Assembly (NCBI GenBank): GCA_003243425.1
Contig: QFQP01000035.1
Span: forward strand, 1 to 64,000
Direction: 5' to 3'
From: Archangium gephyra
GTDB lineage: Bacteria; Myxococcota; Myxococcia; Myxococcales; Myxococcaceae
DNA: 64,000 nt
This document shows, piece by piece, positions 36,271 to 44,050 of the stretch; the first letter of the stretch is position 1, and the number at the start of each line of letters is the position of its first letter. The notes under the pieces are model-generated. The model was not told the origin of the DNA. It did no database searches and saw only the letters and a list, made by a program, of their open reading frames with translations. Position numbers and translations under genes: made by a program.

Positions 36271-37383
36271 TCAGCGCGCGACGAAGAGCACGATTGCCAG
36301 CACCGGCAACGCTGCCAACCGTGCACCTTCGAGGGCCCTGGCCCACGAGCGACCTTCGACGAGCGCAGGCAACGCCACCAGGCTCATCAAGATGAAGGCC
36401 ACGCTGGCGACCTTCGAGGGCACCGACAATTCGGCGCCCCACAGCAGGAAGAAGAACACGCCGAGCAGCAGCGCGACCCACTGCACCAGCGTGTACTTCC
36501 CGAGCCCCGTGCTGGCCTGCGGGTCGTACTTCTTCGTCACGTCACGCGCGACGTACGAGCCCATCCACTCCGGGCGCCACGCGGGTGACGCGAAGAACAC
36601 CTTGAACGTGTCCTTCCAGGTCGGCGCCCGCTTCGCGAGGCGGAACAGGTCGGCGTAGCCCTCCACCTGTGCCCACAACGGGTTGTACGAGTTGAGCGGC
36701 CGCGTGGTGCCGTACACGCACTTCTCGGTCTCCGGTTCCCACGTGCCGAACAGCACGTCGAAGAACGCGAACGTCGCCGAGTGGTTCTTGTCGAGATACC
36801 TGGGGTTGATGGCGTGGTGCACGCGGTGCAGCGCCGGCGTGTTGAACACCTTCTCGAACTTGCCGAGCGGCGGGATGAGCTCGGTGTGAATCCAGAACTG
36901 GTAGAGCGTCGAGAGGCCCAGCACCACCGCGAAGTGCAGCAGCGGCACGCCCAGCAACGCGAGCGGCAGGTAGAACGGCAGCGTCGTCACCCACGTGGTC
37001 ACCGACTGCCGGAGCGCGACCGCCAGGTTGTAGTCCTCGCTGTGGTGATGCACGACGTGCGCGGCCCACAGAATGTTGACCTCGTGCGAGAGCCGGTGCC
37101 ACCAGTAGTAGGCGAACTCCACGCCGAGAATGGCGACGACCCACGGCAGCCACGCGGTCGGCAGCGTGAACAACTTGTACTGCGCGAGCCACGCGTAGAG
37201 CGCGCTCAACGCCGCCGCTGACACGAACAGGCTCATCAACTGCTGAGCGATGCCGCAGCCCATGTCGGCCATCGCGTCGCCCTGCCGGTACACCTTCACG
37301 CCTTTGAAGCGCGCGACCGCGAGCTCGATGACGATGCCCACCAGGAACAGCGGAATGGCCAGTGCGATGAGGTTCGGTCCCAC
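36271..37383 (-). CDS. Sterol desaturase/fatty acid hydroxylase, alkylglycerol monooxygenase-like
   Basis: Membrane di-iron oxygenase of 370 residues. His clusters are complete: WHRLSHE, HVVHHHSEDYN and LHRVHHAINPRYLDKNH. Unlike the short family members it has an extra C-terminal part, a RLAKRAPTWKDTFKVFFASPAWRPE loop and three more membrane helices, like TMEM195/alkylglycerol monooxygenase, which cleaves ether lipids. GTG start at 37383 with GAGAGG close upstream. Same strand and 44 bases after the metallo-hydrolase gene. Substrate cannot be fixed from sequence. Confidence 0.83.
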   Translation of the reverse strand: MGPNLIALAIPLFLVGIVIELAVARFKGVKVYRQGDAMADMGCGIAQQLMSLFVSAAALSALYAWLAQYKLFTLPTAWLPWVVAILGVEFAYYWWHRLSHEVNILWAAHVVHHHSEDYNLAVALRQSVTTWVTTLPFYLPLALLGVPLLHFAVVLGLSTLYQFWIHTELIPPLGKFEKVFNTPALHRVHHAINPRYLDKNHSATFAFFDVLFGTWEPETEKCVYGTTRPLNSYNPLWAQVEGYADLFRLAKRAPTWKDTFKVFFASPAWRPEWMGSYVARDVTKKYDPQASTGLGKYTLVQWVALLLGVFFFLLWGAELSVPSKVASVAFILMSLVALPALVEGRSWARALEGARLAALPVLAIVLFVAR

Positions 37384-37392
37384 GAGGCCCTC

Positions 37393-37420
37393 TCTATATG
37401 ATGTGACCGAGTGGTCGCAA
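37393..37420 (-). promoter_or_regulatory. Possible promoter with inner palindrome before the hydroxylase gene
   Basis: On the minus strand TTGCGA and TATAGA are separated by 16 bases, with GACC-N4-GGTC in between as a possible operator. The -10 box almost touches the GTG, so transcripts would be nearly leaderless, which weakens the call. Confidence 0.25.
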
Positions 37421-37427
37421 TATGCCT

Positions 37428-38381
37428 TCAGTCAGGCGGCAGAAAGACGGTCTCATTCAAGTCGATGACGCCCCACTCGAGCGACGGGTCGGCCTGCTTG
37501 AAGAGGTCGCGCGCGGCGTCGAGGTCGAGGCCCGGCATCAACGCCAGACCGCGGTCGACGGGCTGGAAGAAGTTGTCGAAGTGCGTAGGCAACACGCGGT
37601 GCGCCTTCGTCTCGGCGAGCAGACCTTTGACCTTCTCGGGCGTCTGCTTTTCCCCCGTCACACCGACAATGAGCGTCTTGGCTTCGAGGCCGGCGCACTC
37701 ACCCGGAGCCCAGGTGCTGGTCGGGTGGAACCACACCGACGCGCCGTTGGCCTCGAGGCGGTAGGCGAGGGTGTCGTCGAGCGCGTACTGAAAAAACCAC
37801 ATGGTGCGCGGCAGCGGGCTGATGACGCCGCTCATCGGTTTGGCCACGAGGATGTCGGTGTGCCGCGTCTCGCGCACGTCGACGGTGAAGGTGCCGATGG
37901 TGAAGTGGTCACCGGGCTTCACCACGCGCGTCTTCTCGGGGGGCACGCCGTACGAGAGCGCGAAGTTCACCGTGTTCTGCGAGCCGATGACCGTGGCGCC
38001 GGTGCGCCGTGCAATGAGGCCCACGTCGAGCACGTGGTCGAAGTGCGCGTGGTTCACGAGAATGAAGTCGGCCCGCGGCGCCCACTTCTCGCCGATGGCC
38101 GCGTCGGGCTCGATGGTGCCGGTGATGAGCGCGAAGGGCGTGGGCCGCGTCGGCGCAGGGTCGACCAGCACGGTGGTGGTGCCGTCATTGAGCTCGAAAC
38201 CGGACACGCCGAGTGAACGCAGCGCGATGCCGCCGTCGGGCCGTTGAGACCAGCTGGCAGGCGGGCGGTGCTCAGCGGGGATCTTCCACGCCCAGTGCAT
38301 CGTGAAGATGAACCACGCGATGACGAGGAGCAGCGGGACGGCAAGCGGTGCGGCGATGAGCAGCTTCGTGCGTCGGGACAC
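37428..38381 (-). CDS. MBL-fold metallo-hydrolase, membrane-anchored
   Basis: One N-terminal helix (KLLIAAPLAVPLLLVIAWFIF) anchors a beta-lactamase-fold domain. The metal motif NHAHFDHVLD and a later RETRHTD His are present. The layout resembles NAPE-PLD/UlaG-like phosphodiesterases more than beta-lactamases. It starts with GTG at 38381 and follows a cytochrome lipoprotein gene. Placed next to an alkylglycerol-monooxygenase-like gene, it may act on a lipid phosphodiester, but this is only a guess. Confidence 0.8.
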   Translation of the reverse strand: MSRRTKLLIAAPLAVPLLLVIAWFIFTMHWAWKIPAEHRPPASWSQRPDGGIALRSLGVSGFELNDGTTTVLVDPAPTRPTPFALITGTIEPDAAIGEKWAPRADFILVNHAHFDHVLDVGLIARRTGATVIGSQNTVNFALSYGVPPEKTRVVKPGDHFTIGTFTVDVRETRHTDILVAKPMSGVISPLPRTMWFFQYALDDTLAYRLEANGASVWFHPTSTWAPGECAGLEAKTLIVGVTGEKQTPEKVKGLLAETKAHRVLPTHFDNFFQPVDRGLALMPGLDLDAARDLFKQADPSLEWGVIDLNETVFLPPD

Positions 38382-38399
38382 GCGCGCACTCTGCCCTGT

Positions 38400-38813
38400 T
38401 CACTCCGAGAGGTCAGCGCATTCGCCAGCGGGCATGCCCGCGTTCACCCAGTCGCTGATGACGGCGCGCTCGTTCGCGGGGAGCGGCCCGTCGGGCGGCA
38501 TCGGCGACTGCGTGGCGTTCATGCGGCGCACCACGATGCTCCCGAAGCGCTCACCTTCGATTTCGACGTGGAAGTCGCCGCGAGACTTGAAGTGCACGGC
38601 GTAGCTGGTCGACGAGTGGCACCCGGCGCAGCTGTTCTGCAGCACCGTGCGCACCTCGCAGGGAAAGCCGGTGTGCATGCCGGCGTCGGTGGCGCGCGGC
38701 TGCCCTGCGTCCACCACGTCGACGATCGTCGGAAGCCCGGGCTCCGCTTCAGGCGGCGTCTGGGGAACACCACAGCTCAGCAGCAACGTCGTCAGCATCA
38801 GCGCTCGGTTCAT
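38400..38813 (-). CDS. Small c-type cytochrome-like lipoprotein
   Basis: A 137-residue protein. MNRALMLTTLLLSC is a lipoprotein signal. One heme motif, NSCAGCHSS, is followed after about 60 residues by a SPMPPDGPLP segment whose Met may be the axial ligand; NERAVISDWVNAGMPAGEC closes the domain. This matches planctomycete-type cytochrome-c domains. I chose the ATG at 38813 so that the signal is at the N-terminus. First gene of the run with the metallo-hydrolase, 18 bases apart. Confidence 0.75.
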   Translation of the reverse strand: MNRALMLTTLLLSCGVPQTPPEAEPGLPTIVDVVDAGQPRATDAGMHTGFPCEVRTVLQNSCAGCHSSTSYAVHFKSRGDFHVEIEGERFGSIVVRRMNATQSPMPPDGPLPANERAVISDWVNAGMPAGECADLSE

Positions 38814-38890
38814 GGGGCCACGCTGGCGCACCGCACATCATCAAGAGAATCGATATGAAGTGCGCAGCGCTGTTCATGATTCACGAACAA

Positions 38891-39016
38891 TCAATGCAGC
38901 GTGCGCGGGGTCGATGCGTCCTCCACGAAGCGCGGGGCCGCGCGGGGTTGCGGCTCCGGCCACAGCGACACCGTGAGCACGAACACCGACGTCGCGAAGA
39001 GCAGGGCGGCGATCAC
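38891..39016 (-). CDS. 41-residue single-pass membrane peptide
   Basis: GTG at 39016-39014 overlaps the TGA stop of the second CpaB-like gene as GTGA, the coupling used throughout this window. The product starts MIAALLFATSVFVLTVSLW, one membrane helix, then a Pro/Arg-rich tail ending in RTLH. It is too short for ordinary gene calling. Existence is inferred from the overlap and the clean helix; no homologue is known to me. Confidence 0.5.
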   Translation of the reverse strand: MIAALLFATSVFVLTVSLWPEPQPRAAPRFVEDASTPRTLH

Positions 39017-39810
39017 TTCGTCACGCCCTTGCCGCGGATGACCTCGATGATGTTGCGGCGGATGTCCTGGTTGATGGCGCGGCGTTCACCGTCGAACAGG
39101 GTGCGAACGGTGGTGGGCGCGCGGCCGTTGATGCTGCTGATGTCGTCGTCGTTGCGGAGCGCGAGCGTGAGGTTCCCCAGCTCCTGCGCGAGGGTGAGAA
39201 TTTCGCCCTCTTCCGGCACCACCATCAGCGTGACGTTCGAGTAGCCGCGCTCGCTCTCGGGCACGAGGTTGATGTTGGTGTTGCCGGTGAGCTTGCCGGT
39301 GGCGAGCACCACCACGTTCTGCAGCAGCGTGAGTGCGACGGGCTCGTTGCTCTGCGGGTCGCGGAAGGTGCCGATGACGTCGATGTGGTCGTTCGGGCGA
39401 ATCCACCCTCCGACGGCTGCGCTCGACTTGGCGTCGATGGTGATGGCGCGCATCTGGGTGATGACCCTGGTGGTGAGCCGCTCGGCGGCGCGCGAGGTCT
39501 CGAACTGGCTCCACAGCAGCGGGTCACCGGCCTGCAGCGACACCATGACCTTCTGGCCCACCACGTAGCTCGCGGAATCAGGCTTCACGACCGACGAGGT
39601 CACGAACTGCTCGGGGATCGAGCGCTGGCTGATCATCTCCATGGTCACCGTGGTGCCTTCGGAGATGTCGACCGCGCTCACGATGACGGGGACGAGGTTC
39701 CAGCCTTTGCGGATCTCGGCGCGCTGCTTCTGCATGCCGGACCAACCGACGACGAAGGCCAGAACCGCGAGCACGACTCCCACGAGCAGCGGCGCTTTTC
39801 CCTTGAGCAT
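39013..39810 (-). CDS. CpaB/RcpC-like SAF-domain protein, second copy
   Basis: A 265-residue protein with one N-terminal helix (LLVGVVLAVLAFVVGW), a SAF domain (LVPVIVSAVDISEGTTVTMEMISQRSIP) and an RcpC/CpaB C-domain (AAVGGWIRPNDHIDVIGTF, then TLLQNVVVLATG). In Flp/Tad pili such proteins sit in the periplasm around the secretin. It shares long identical blocks with the neighbouring copy, for example QRSIPEQFVTSSVVKPDS, so it is a tandem duplicate. No other Flp/Tad gene lies in this window. Confidence 0.83.
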   Translation of the reverse strand: MLKGKAPLLVGVVLAVLAFVVGWSGMQKQRAEIRKGWNLVPVIVSAVDISEGTTVTMEMISQRSIPEQFVTSSVVKPDSASYVVGQKVMVSLQAGDPLLWSQFETSRAAERLTTRVITQMRAITIDAKSSAAVGGWIRPNDHIDVIGTFRDPQSNEPVALTLLQNVVVLATGKLTGNTNINLVPESERGYSNVTLMVVPEEGEILTLAQELGNLTLALRNDDDISSINGRAPTTVRTLFDGERRAINQDIRRNIIEVIRGKGVTK

Positions 39811-39847
39811 GCCCGACAGGATTCACGCGGGAAAAAAGCGTTAACCG

Positions 39848-40819
39848 TCAATTGCCGGGCGCCGGCGGCGCGCTGCCACGAATGACCTGAATGGTGTTGA
39901 AGCGCTTCTGCTGCAGCACCTTCGTGCGCTCGCCCGAGAGCAGGGTGTTGATGGTCGCGCGGCCGCGCTCTTCGAGCACGTCGAGGTCTTCTTCGTTGCG
40001 CAGCGAGAAGGTGAGGTTTCCGGTCTCCTGGGCGAGCACGAGGAGCTCGGCTTCTTCCGGCAGCAGCATCAGCGACACGTTGTCGTACGTACGCGCGCTC
40101 TCGGGGAGCAGGTTCACGTTGGTGGTGCCGGTGAGCTTCCCGGTGGCGATGACGTTCACGTTCTGCAGCAGCGTCACGGCGACCTGCTCGTTGGTCACCG
40201 GGTCTTTGAAGCTGCCGATGATGTCCACGTGATCATTCGGCCGCAGCCAGCCGCCGACGCCCGCCGTGCCCGTCACCTGCACCGCCAGCGCGCGCGCCCG
40301 CTTCAGAATCCGTGACGCGAGGTGCTCCACGGTGCGCGCCGAATCGAACTGGCTCCACTGCAACGGGTCGCCAGCGGCGATCGCCACCTGCACGCGTTGA
40401 CCGACCACGTAGTTCACCGAATCGGGCTTCACGACCGACGAGGTCACGAACTGTTCGGGGATCGAGCGCTGGGAGATCATGTCGACGGTCACCACCGTGC
40501 CTTCGGAGATGTCGACGTTGGCGACGGTCACCGGCACCAGGTTCCACCCGCGGCGCACGTCGGCCATTTCTTTCTGCAGCGCAGAGAACGCCACCGCGAA
40601 GCCCATCAACATCAAGCCCGCCGCCAGCGCGATGGGGCCCAGCTTCGCGTGACGGAAGATGGGGCCACGACGCGTCGGCACCTTCACCGGCGCGAGCGGC
40701 TGACGCTGCACGGGCAACACCGGCGCGTCACCGTCGTACGCGAGGCCAGACAGTGAGAGCTCGAGCGCCTCAACGTCGGCATCGGCGCCCGACTTGTCCC
40801 AGAGGTAGTCACTCTTCAT
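39848..40819 (-). CDS. CpaB/RcpC-like protein with anti-sigma-like N-terminus
   Basis: A 323-residue protein. Residues 1-30 (DYLWDKSGADADVEALELSL) resemble the start of FecR-type anti-sigma proteins of myxobacteria. A cytoplasmic linker, a helix at about 60-79 and then SAF and RcpC domains follow (GWNLVPVTVANVDISEG, GGWLRPNDHVDIIGSF). Its start lies inside the ECF sigma gene (11-base overlap). I infer that it holds the sigma factor at the membrane while the CpaB part senses something in the periplasm. The N-terminal likeness is from memory and should be tested. Confidence 0.75.
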   Translation of the reverse strand: MKSDYLWDKSGADADVEALELSLSGLAYDGDAPVLPVQRQPLAPVKVPTRRGPIFRHAKLGPIALAAGLMLMGFAVAFSALQKEMADVRRGWNLVPVTVANVDISEGTVVTVDMISQRSIPEQFVTSSVVKPDSVNYVVGQRVQVAIAAGDPLQWSQFDSARTVEHLASRILKRARALAVQVTGTAGVGGWLRPNDHVDIIGSFKDPVTNEQVAVTLLQNVNVIATGKLTGTTNVNLLPESARTYDNVSLMLLPEEAELLVLAQETGNLTFSLRNEEDLDVLEERGRATINTLLSGERTKVLQQKRFNTIQVIRGSAPPAPGN

Positions 40820-41399
40820 CGGAGACCTCCGCGGGCTGCAGCCCCAACTTCGCCCGGAGCTGCGCCATGCCTCGGTGCAGGTTGACGCGAACGCTGCCCG
40901 GCGTGAGGCCCGTGCGTTCGGCGATTTCGGGGCCCGTCATGCCTTCGATGAGGCGCATCGCCAGCGTCTCGGCGTAGGCCTCGGGCAGGGCTTGCAGCGC
41001 GCGAATGATCTTCTTCGCGTCGGGCGCCGCCGAGCGATCCGGCGCGACGAGCTGCGGTTCGTCGTCGAGCGGCTGGTCATGCCTGTCGTCGCGCACGTGA
41101 CGCGCGGCGCGGTGACGCGCCAGCTGCGCGAGCCATGCGGGGAACGCGTGATCCTCTTCGAGCGACGAGAGCTTCTGGAACACCTGCAGAAAAACGTCCT
41201 GCACCAGGTCCGACGCTTCGCTGGCGCCCACGCGCGTGATGACGATGGCGTGCACCATGCGACCGAAGTGGCGGTGCAGCGCGGTGAACGCCTCGTGATC
41301 ACCTCGGCGCGCGGCGGCGACCCATTTCACCCACATGGCGCGCACCGGCTCCGTGGGCTGGGCCACCCGGGGAGCGTCGTGAAGGAGCGCCAGCGCCAT
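40809..41399 (-). CDS. ECF-type RNA polymerase sigma factor
   Basis: A sigma-70 family factor of 196 residues. Region 2 is seen in ALHRHFGRMVHAIVITRVGASEASDLVQDVFLQVFQKL, region 4 in LQALPEAYAETLAMRLIEGMTGPEIAERTGLTPGSVRVNLHRGMAQLRAKL. The stop overlaps the CpaB-like gene by 11 bases, the place usually taken by an anti-sigma gene. ATG 41336 (MWVKWVAAARRGDHEAF) is an alternative start. Its target promoters are unknown; self-activation is likely. Confidence 0.88.
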   Translation of the reverse strand: MALALLHDAPRVAQPTEPVRAMWVKWVAAARRGDHEAFTALHRHFGRMVHAIVITRVGASEASDLVQDVFLQVFQKLSSLEEDHAFPAWLAQLARHRAARHVRDDRHDQPLDDEPQLVAPDRSAAPDAKKIIRALQALPEAYAETLAMRLIEGMTGPEIAERTGLTPGSVRVNLHRGMAQLRAKLGLQPAEVSDEE

Positions 41400-41459
41400 G
41401 AAGCCCGGAAGATGCGCGCCGGCCCCACACCGTTAACCGGCGCAGGAACATTCCTGCTT

Positions 41460-42076
41460 TCAGCGGGTTGGGTGCGCAGAGGGGTCAGCGTACGCGAAGT
41501 AGCGGTGCACCCAATCGGTCGTCGCGCCCGAGAGCCTCGGCTGCGAAAGCCACTGCCGGAGCGGCTCGGCCAGCGGCGAGGCGGCGAACGCCTCGAGCAG
41601 CGCGCGGGTGTCGCGAACACAGGTTTCGTCGGGCGTCCACGGGCCCGGCGCCAGCTCGAGTGGCTTCTTTTTTCCGAACGCCATGCGCAGCTGATTCACC
41701 GCGTGCACGGTGTGCCCGAGCCGCCCGATGGCGCCCAGCTCGGCCTGTGTCGCGGCGAAGTCGGCGCCGGGACCTGCGATGCGCAGCCGCCGCGTTCGAG
41801 CAGCAGCTGTGACAGCGGCAGGCTTCGTTCACTCGGCTCATGCGTCGCGTAGTGCAGCGTCGTGAAGCCGAGCCACCCCCGTGTCTCGATGCGCGCACCG
41901 GCGCCGAGCAGGTGCTTGACCACCTCGAGGCGCTGGCGCCGACAGGCGACGTGCAGCGCGGTCTCGTTCACGTCGTTGGTCGCGTGCAGGAGCGAGGCGT
42001 TCGCCTCCAGCATCGCGACCACCGACCTCGCGTCACCACGCTCCGCCGCATCGAAGAGTTCGTCGAGTTCCGACAT
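41460..42076 (-). CDS. Ankyrin-repeat protein, frameshifted
   Basis: MSELDELFDAAERGDARSVVAMLEANASLLHATNDVNETALHVACRR and the following LGAGARIETRGWLGFTTLHYA are two ankyrin repeats. The frame is lost near 41786-41792 (a GGCGGC stretch). One added C would give LLLERGGLRIAGPGADFAATQ and continue to a Trp/Arg-rich end (DETCVRDTRALLEAF to ADPSAHPTR) at 41460. As written the first frame reads into Pro/Ser nonsense. Divergent from a small membrane gene. Role: probably protein-protein contact. Confidence 0.6.
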
Positions 42077-42152
42077 CGCCAGGACCAGACCCGAGGTGTC
42101 AGGCTCAGGTGCAATCGGAACAACGGCAGCGTCACCGACGTCGGAGCAGCTC

Positions 42153-42473
42153 GTGAACCTCGTCATCGCCTGCAGTGGCCCCGGAGCTGCCGACGCCATC
42201 GCCCACTCGGGCCTCATCGCCCTCGGCTGTCTGCTCGGTTCGCTGGTGCTCACCGTGGTCATCGGCGTGCGCGCGTTCAAGCTGCGCCGCCGGGGCTTGT
42301 GGCTCGCGGTCGCCGGCTGTCTGGCGTCGCTGCTGTTGATGGGCCTGTTCACCATGACGCTGCGGAGTGGCGATTGCGGCTTCATGGCGCGCTACGTCTC
42401 GGTGGCGCTCTTCGTGGGAATTCTGGGCCTCACCGGGCTCACCTTCACGGCCAGGAAAACCCCAGCCAGTTGA
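42153..42473 (+). CDS. Small three-helix membrane protein
   Basis: GGAG lies six bases before the GTG. The 106-residue product has three hydrophobic segments (GLIALGCLLGSLVLTVVIGV, LAVAGCLASLLLMGLFTM, YVSVALFVGILGLTGLTF). The stop overlaps an in-frame ATG of the isomerase gene as TGATG at 42471-42475, so it may be coupled to it. No family recognised. Confidence 0.6.
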   Translation: MNLVIACSGPGAADAIAHSGLIALGCLLGSLVLTVVIGVRAFKLRRRGLWLAVAGCLASLLLMGLFTMTLRSGDCGFMARYVSVALFVGILGLTGLTFTARKTPAS

Positions 42474-42511
42474 TGCAATCGTTCCGGGGCTTCGTGGTAT
42501 GGCCCGACGCC

Positions 42512-43468
42512 GTGAAGAAAGCGCTGATCAGCCTCTTCGTGTTGCTCCCATCACTCGCGTGGGCGGAGCTCGTCGATCGCGTCGCTGCGGTCGTCAACAG
42601 CGACATCATCACCCTCTCTGAAGTCGAAGCGCGCGTGGGCCCCGACTTCAACCGCCTGCGCGCCGAGCCCGACGCCACCAAGCGCGCCGCCATGCGCGAC
42701 GAGCTCATGAAGCGCGGCGTGGAGATGCTCATCGGCGAGAAGCTGATGGAGTCGCAGGTCAAGGAGCTGAACATCGAGGTCGCCGACTCCGAAATCGAGC
42801 TCGGCATGGACGACGTGAAGCGCCAGAACAACATCTCGGGTGAGCAGTTCGAGCAGCTGCTCGCGCAGGAGGGCTACACGCTGGCCAGCTACAAGGCCTT
42901 CATGCGCAAGCACCTCGCGCGCCTCAAGCTGGTGAACCTCAAGGTTCGCAGCAAGGTGAAGATCTCCGACGAAGACCTCAAGGCCGAGTACGCGCGCTGG
43001 TCGCACGACGAAGCCAACGAGTTCGAAGTGCACGGCCGCCACATCCTCGTGCAGGTCGCGCCCAAGGCGACGGCCGAGCAGATCGAAGCCGCGCGGCTCA
43101 AGGCGGTGGCGTTGATGAACGAGGCGAAGCAGCCCGGCGTCGACTTCGCGGAGCTCGCGAAGAAGAAGAGCGAAGGCCCGTCGGCCGCCGACGGTGGTGA
43201 CCTCGGCTTCTTCAAGCGCGGCGTGATGGCCGCGGAGTTCGAGCGCTGGGCCTTCACCCTGCCCGCGGGCGGCATCTCGGAGCCCATTCGCACCAAGTTC
43301 GGTTGGCACGTGCTCAAGGTCGAAGAGAAGAAGGCGCTCGCGGCGCCGCCGCTCGACGAGGTGAAGGACCAGCTGCGCGACCGCATGCTGCGCGGCCAGC
43401 TCGAGAAGTACACCGACCAGTACGTGCAGGAGCTCCGCGCCGCGGCGGTGGTCGACGTCAAAATCTGA
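42512..43468 (+). CDS. Periplasmic peptidyl-prolyl isomerase, SurA/PpiC type
   Basis: Chaperone for outer-membrane proteins. The signal VKKALISLFVLLPSLAWA is followed by a SurA N-terminal domain (DRVAAVVNSDIITLSEVEARV) and one parvulin domain (VHGRHILVQVAPKATAEQIEAARLKA, GGDLGFFKRGVMAAEFERWAFTL, TKFGWHVLKVEEK). E. coli SurA has two parvulin domains; this has one. I prefer GTG 42512 as it puts the Lys-Lys signal first; ATG 42473 would be TGATG-coupled to the membrane gene and is a real alternative. Confidence 0.85.
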   Translation: MKKALISLFVLLPSLAWAELVDRVAAVVNSDIITLSEVEARVGPDFNRLRAEPDATKRAAMRDELMKRGVEMLIGEKLMESQVKELNIEVADSEIELGMDDVKRQNNISGEQFEQLLAQEGYTLASYKAFMRKHLARLKLVNLKVRSKVKISDEDLKAEYARWSHDEANEFEVHGRHILVQVAPKATAEQIEAARLKAVALMNEAKQPGVDFAELAKKKSEGPSAADGGDLGFFKRGVMAAEFERWAFTLPAGGISEPIRTKFGWHVLKVEEKKALAAPPLDEVKDQLRDRMLRGQLEKYTDQYVQELRAAAVVDVKI

Positions 43469-43510
43469 AAAGTCGCGCCACGGAATCGCGTCGGTGGTGC
43501 CACTCACCCG

Positions 43511-44050
43511 GTGCCCGTGACTGCACCCGCTCGCATGACTGCAGAACTCCAGCCGGATTCCGCGCGTTTCGGAGCGCTGTACGCCGCGCACTTCCGCTCG
43601 GTGTGGCGCACGCTGCAGCGGCTGGGCGTGTTCCCCGCGTTCACCGACGACGCCGCGCAGGAGGTCTTCGTCACCGCCTGGCGCCGCTGGAGTGAGTTCG
43701 AGGGCCGTTCTTCCGAGCGCACGTGGCTGCTGGGCATCGCGTTGCGCGTGGCCAGTGACGTGCGCCGCAAACAACGGTCGAACGACGAAGTGCCGGTGAA
43801 GCTGGCGATCGACGCGCCGCTGCCCGACGCGGTGACGGCGGCCAGGCAGCAGTCGAGGCGGGTCGAGGCGTTGCTGCGGCAGCTCGACGAGGAGCGCCGC
43901 GAAGTGCTGCTGCTGTGCGACGTCGAGGGCTACACGATTCCGGAAGTGGCCGAGGCGACGGGCGTGAACCTGAACACGCTGTACACGCGGCTTCGTACGG
44001 CGCGGCAGCAATTTGAAGCGCTCGTGAAGCGCGAGCGCGAGGAGCTGTGA
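43511..44050 (+). CDS. ECF-type RNA polymerase sigma factor (second)
   Basis: A 179-residue factor. Region 2: YAAHFRSVWRTLQRLGVFPAFTDDAAQEVFVTAWRRW; region 4: LRQLDEERREVLLLCDVEGYTIPEVAEATGVNLNTLYTRLRTARQQF. Start is GTG 43511 or ATG 43535; neither has a clear Shine-Dalgarno sequence. Its stop overlaps the next start as TGATG, so the downstream membrane protein is the likely anti-sigma partner. Confidence 0.88.
   Translation: MPVTAPARMTAELQPDSARFGALYAAHFRSVWRTLQRLGVFPAFTDDAAQEVFVTAWRRWSEFEGRSSERTWLLGIALRVASDVRRKQRSNDEVPVKLAIDAPLPDAVTAARQQSRRVEALLRQLDEERREVLLLCDVEGYTIPEVAEATGVNLNTLYTRLRTARQQFEALVKREREEL

Noticed and set aside
39013..40819. A Flp/Tad pilus locus, suggested by two CpaB-like genes
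   Set aside because: No CpaA, CpaC secretin, CpaF ATPase, TadB/C or Flp pilin is within the window; the linked gene is an ECF sigma factor.
41840..42511. Long upstream extension of the isomerase gene
   Set aside because: His/Arg-rich sequence that covers the ankyrin and small membrane genes; the signal peptide begins at 42512 or 42473.
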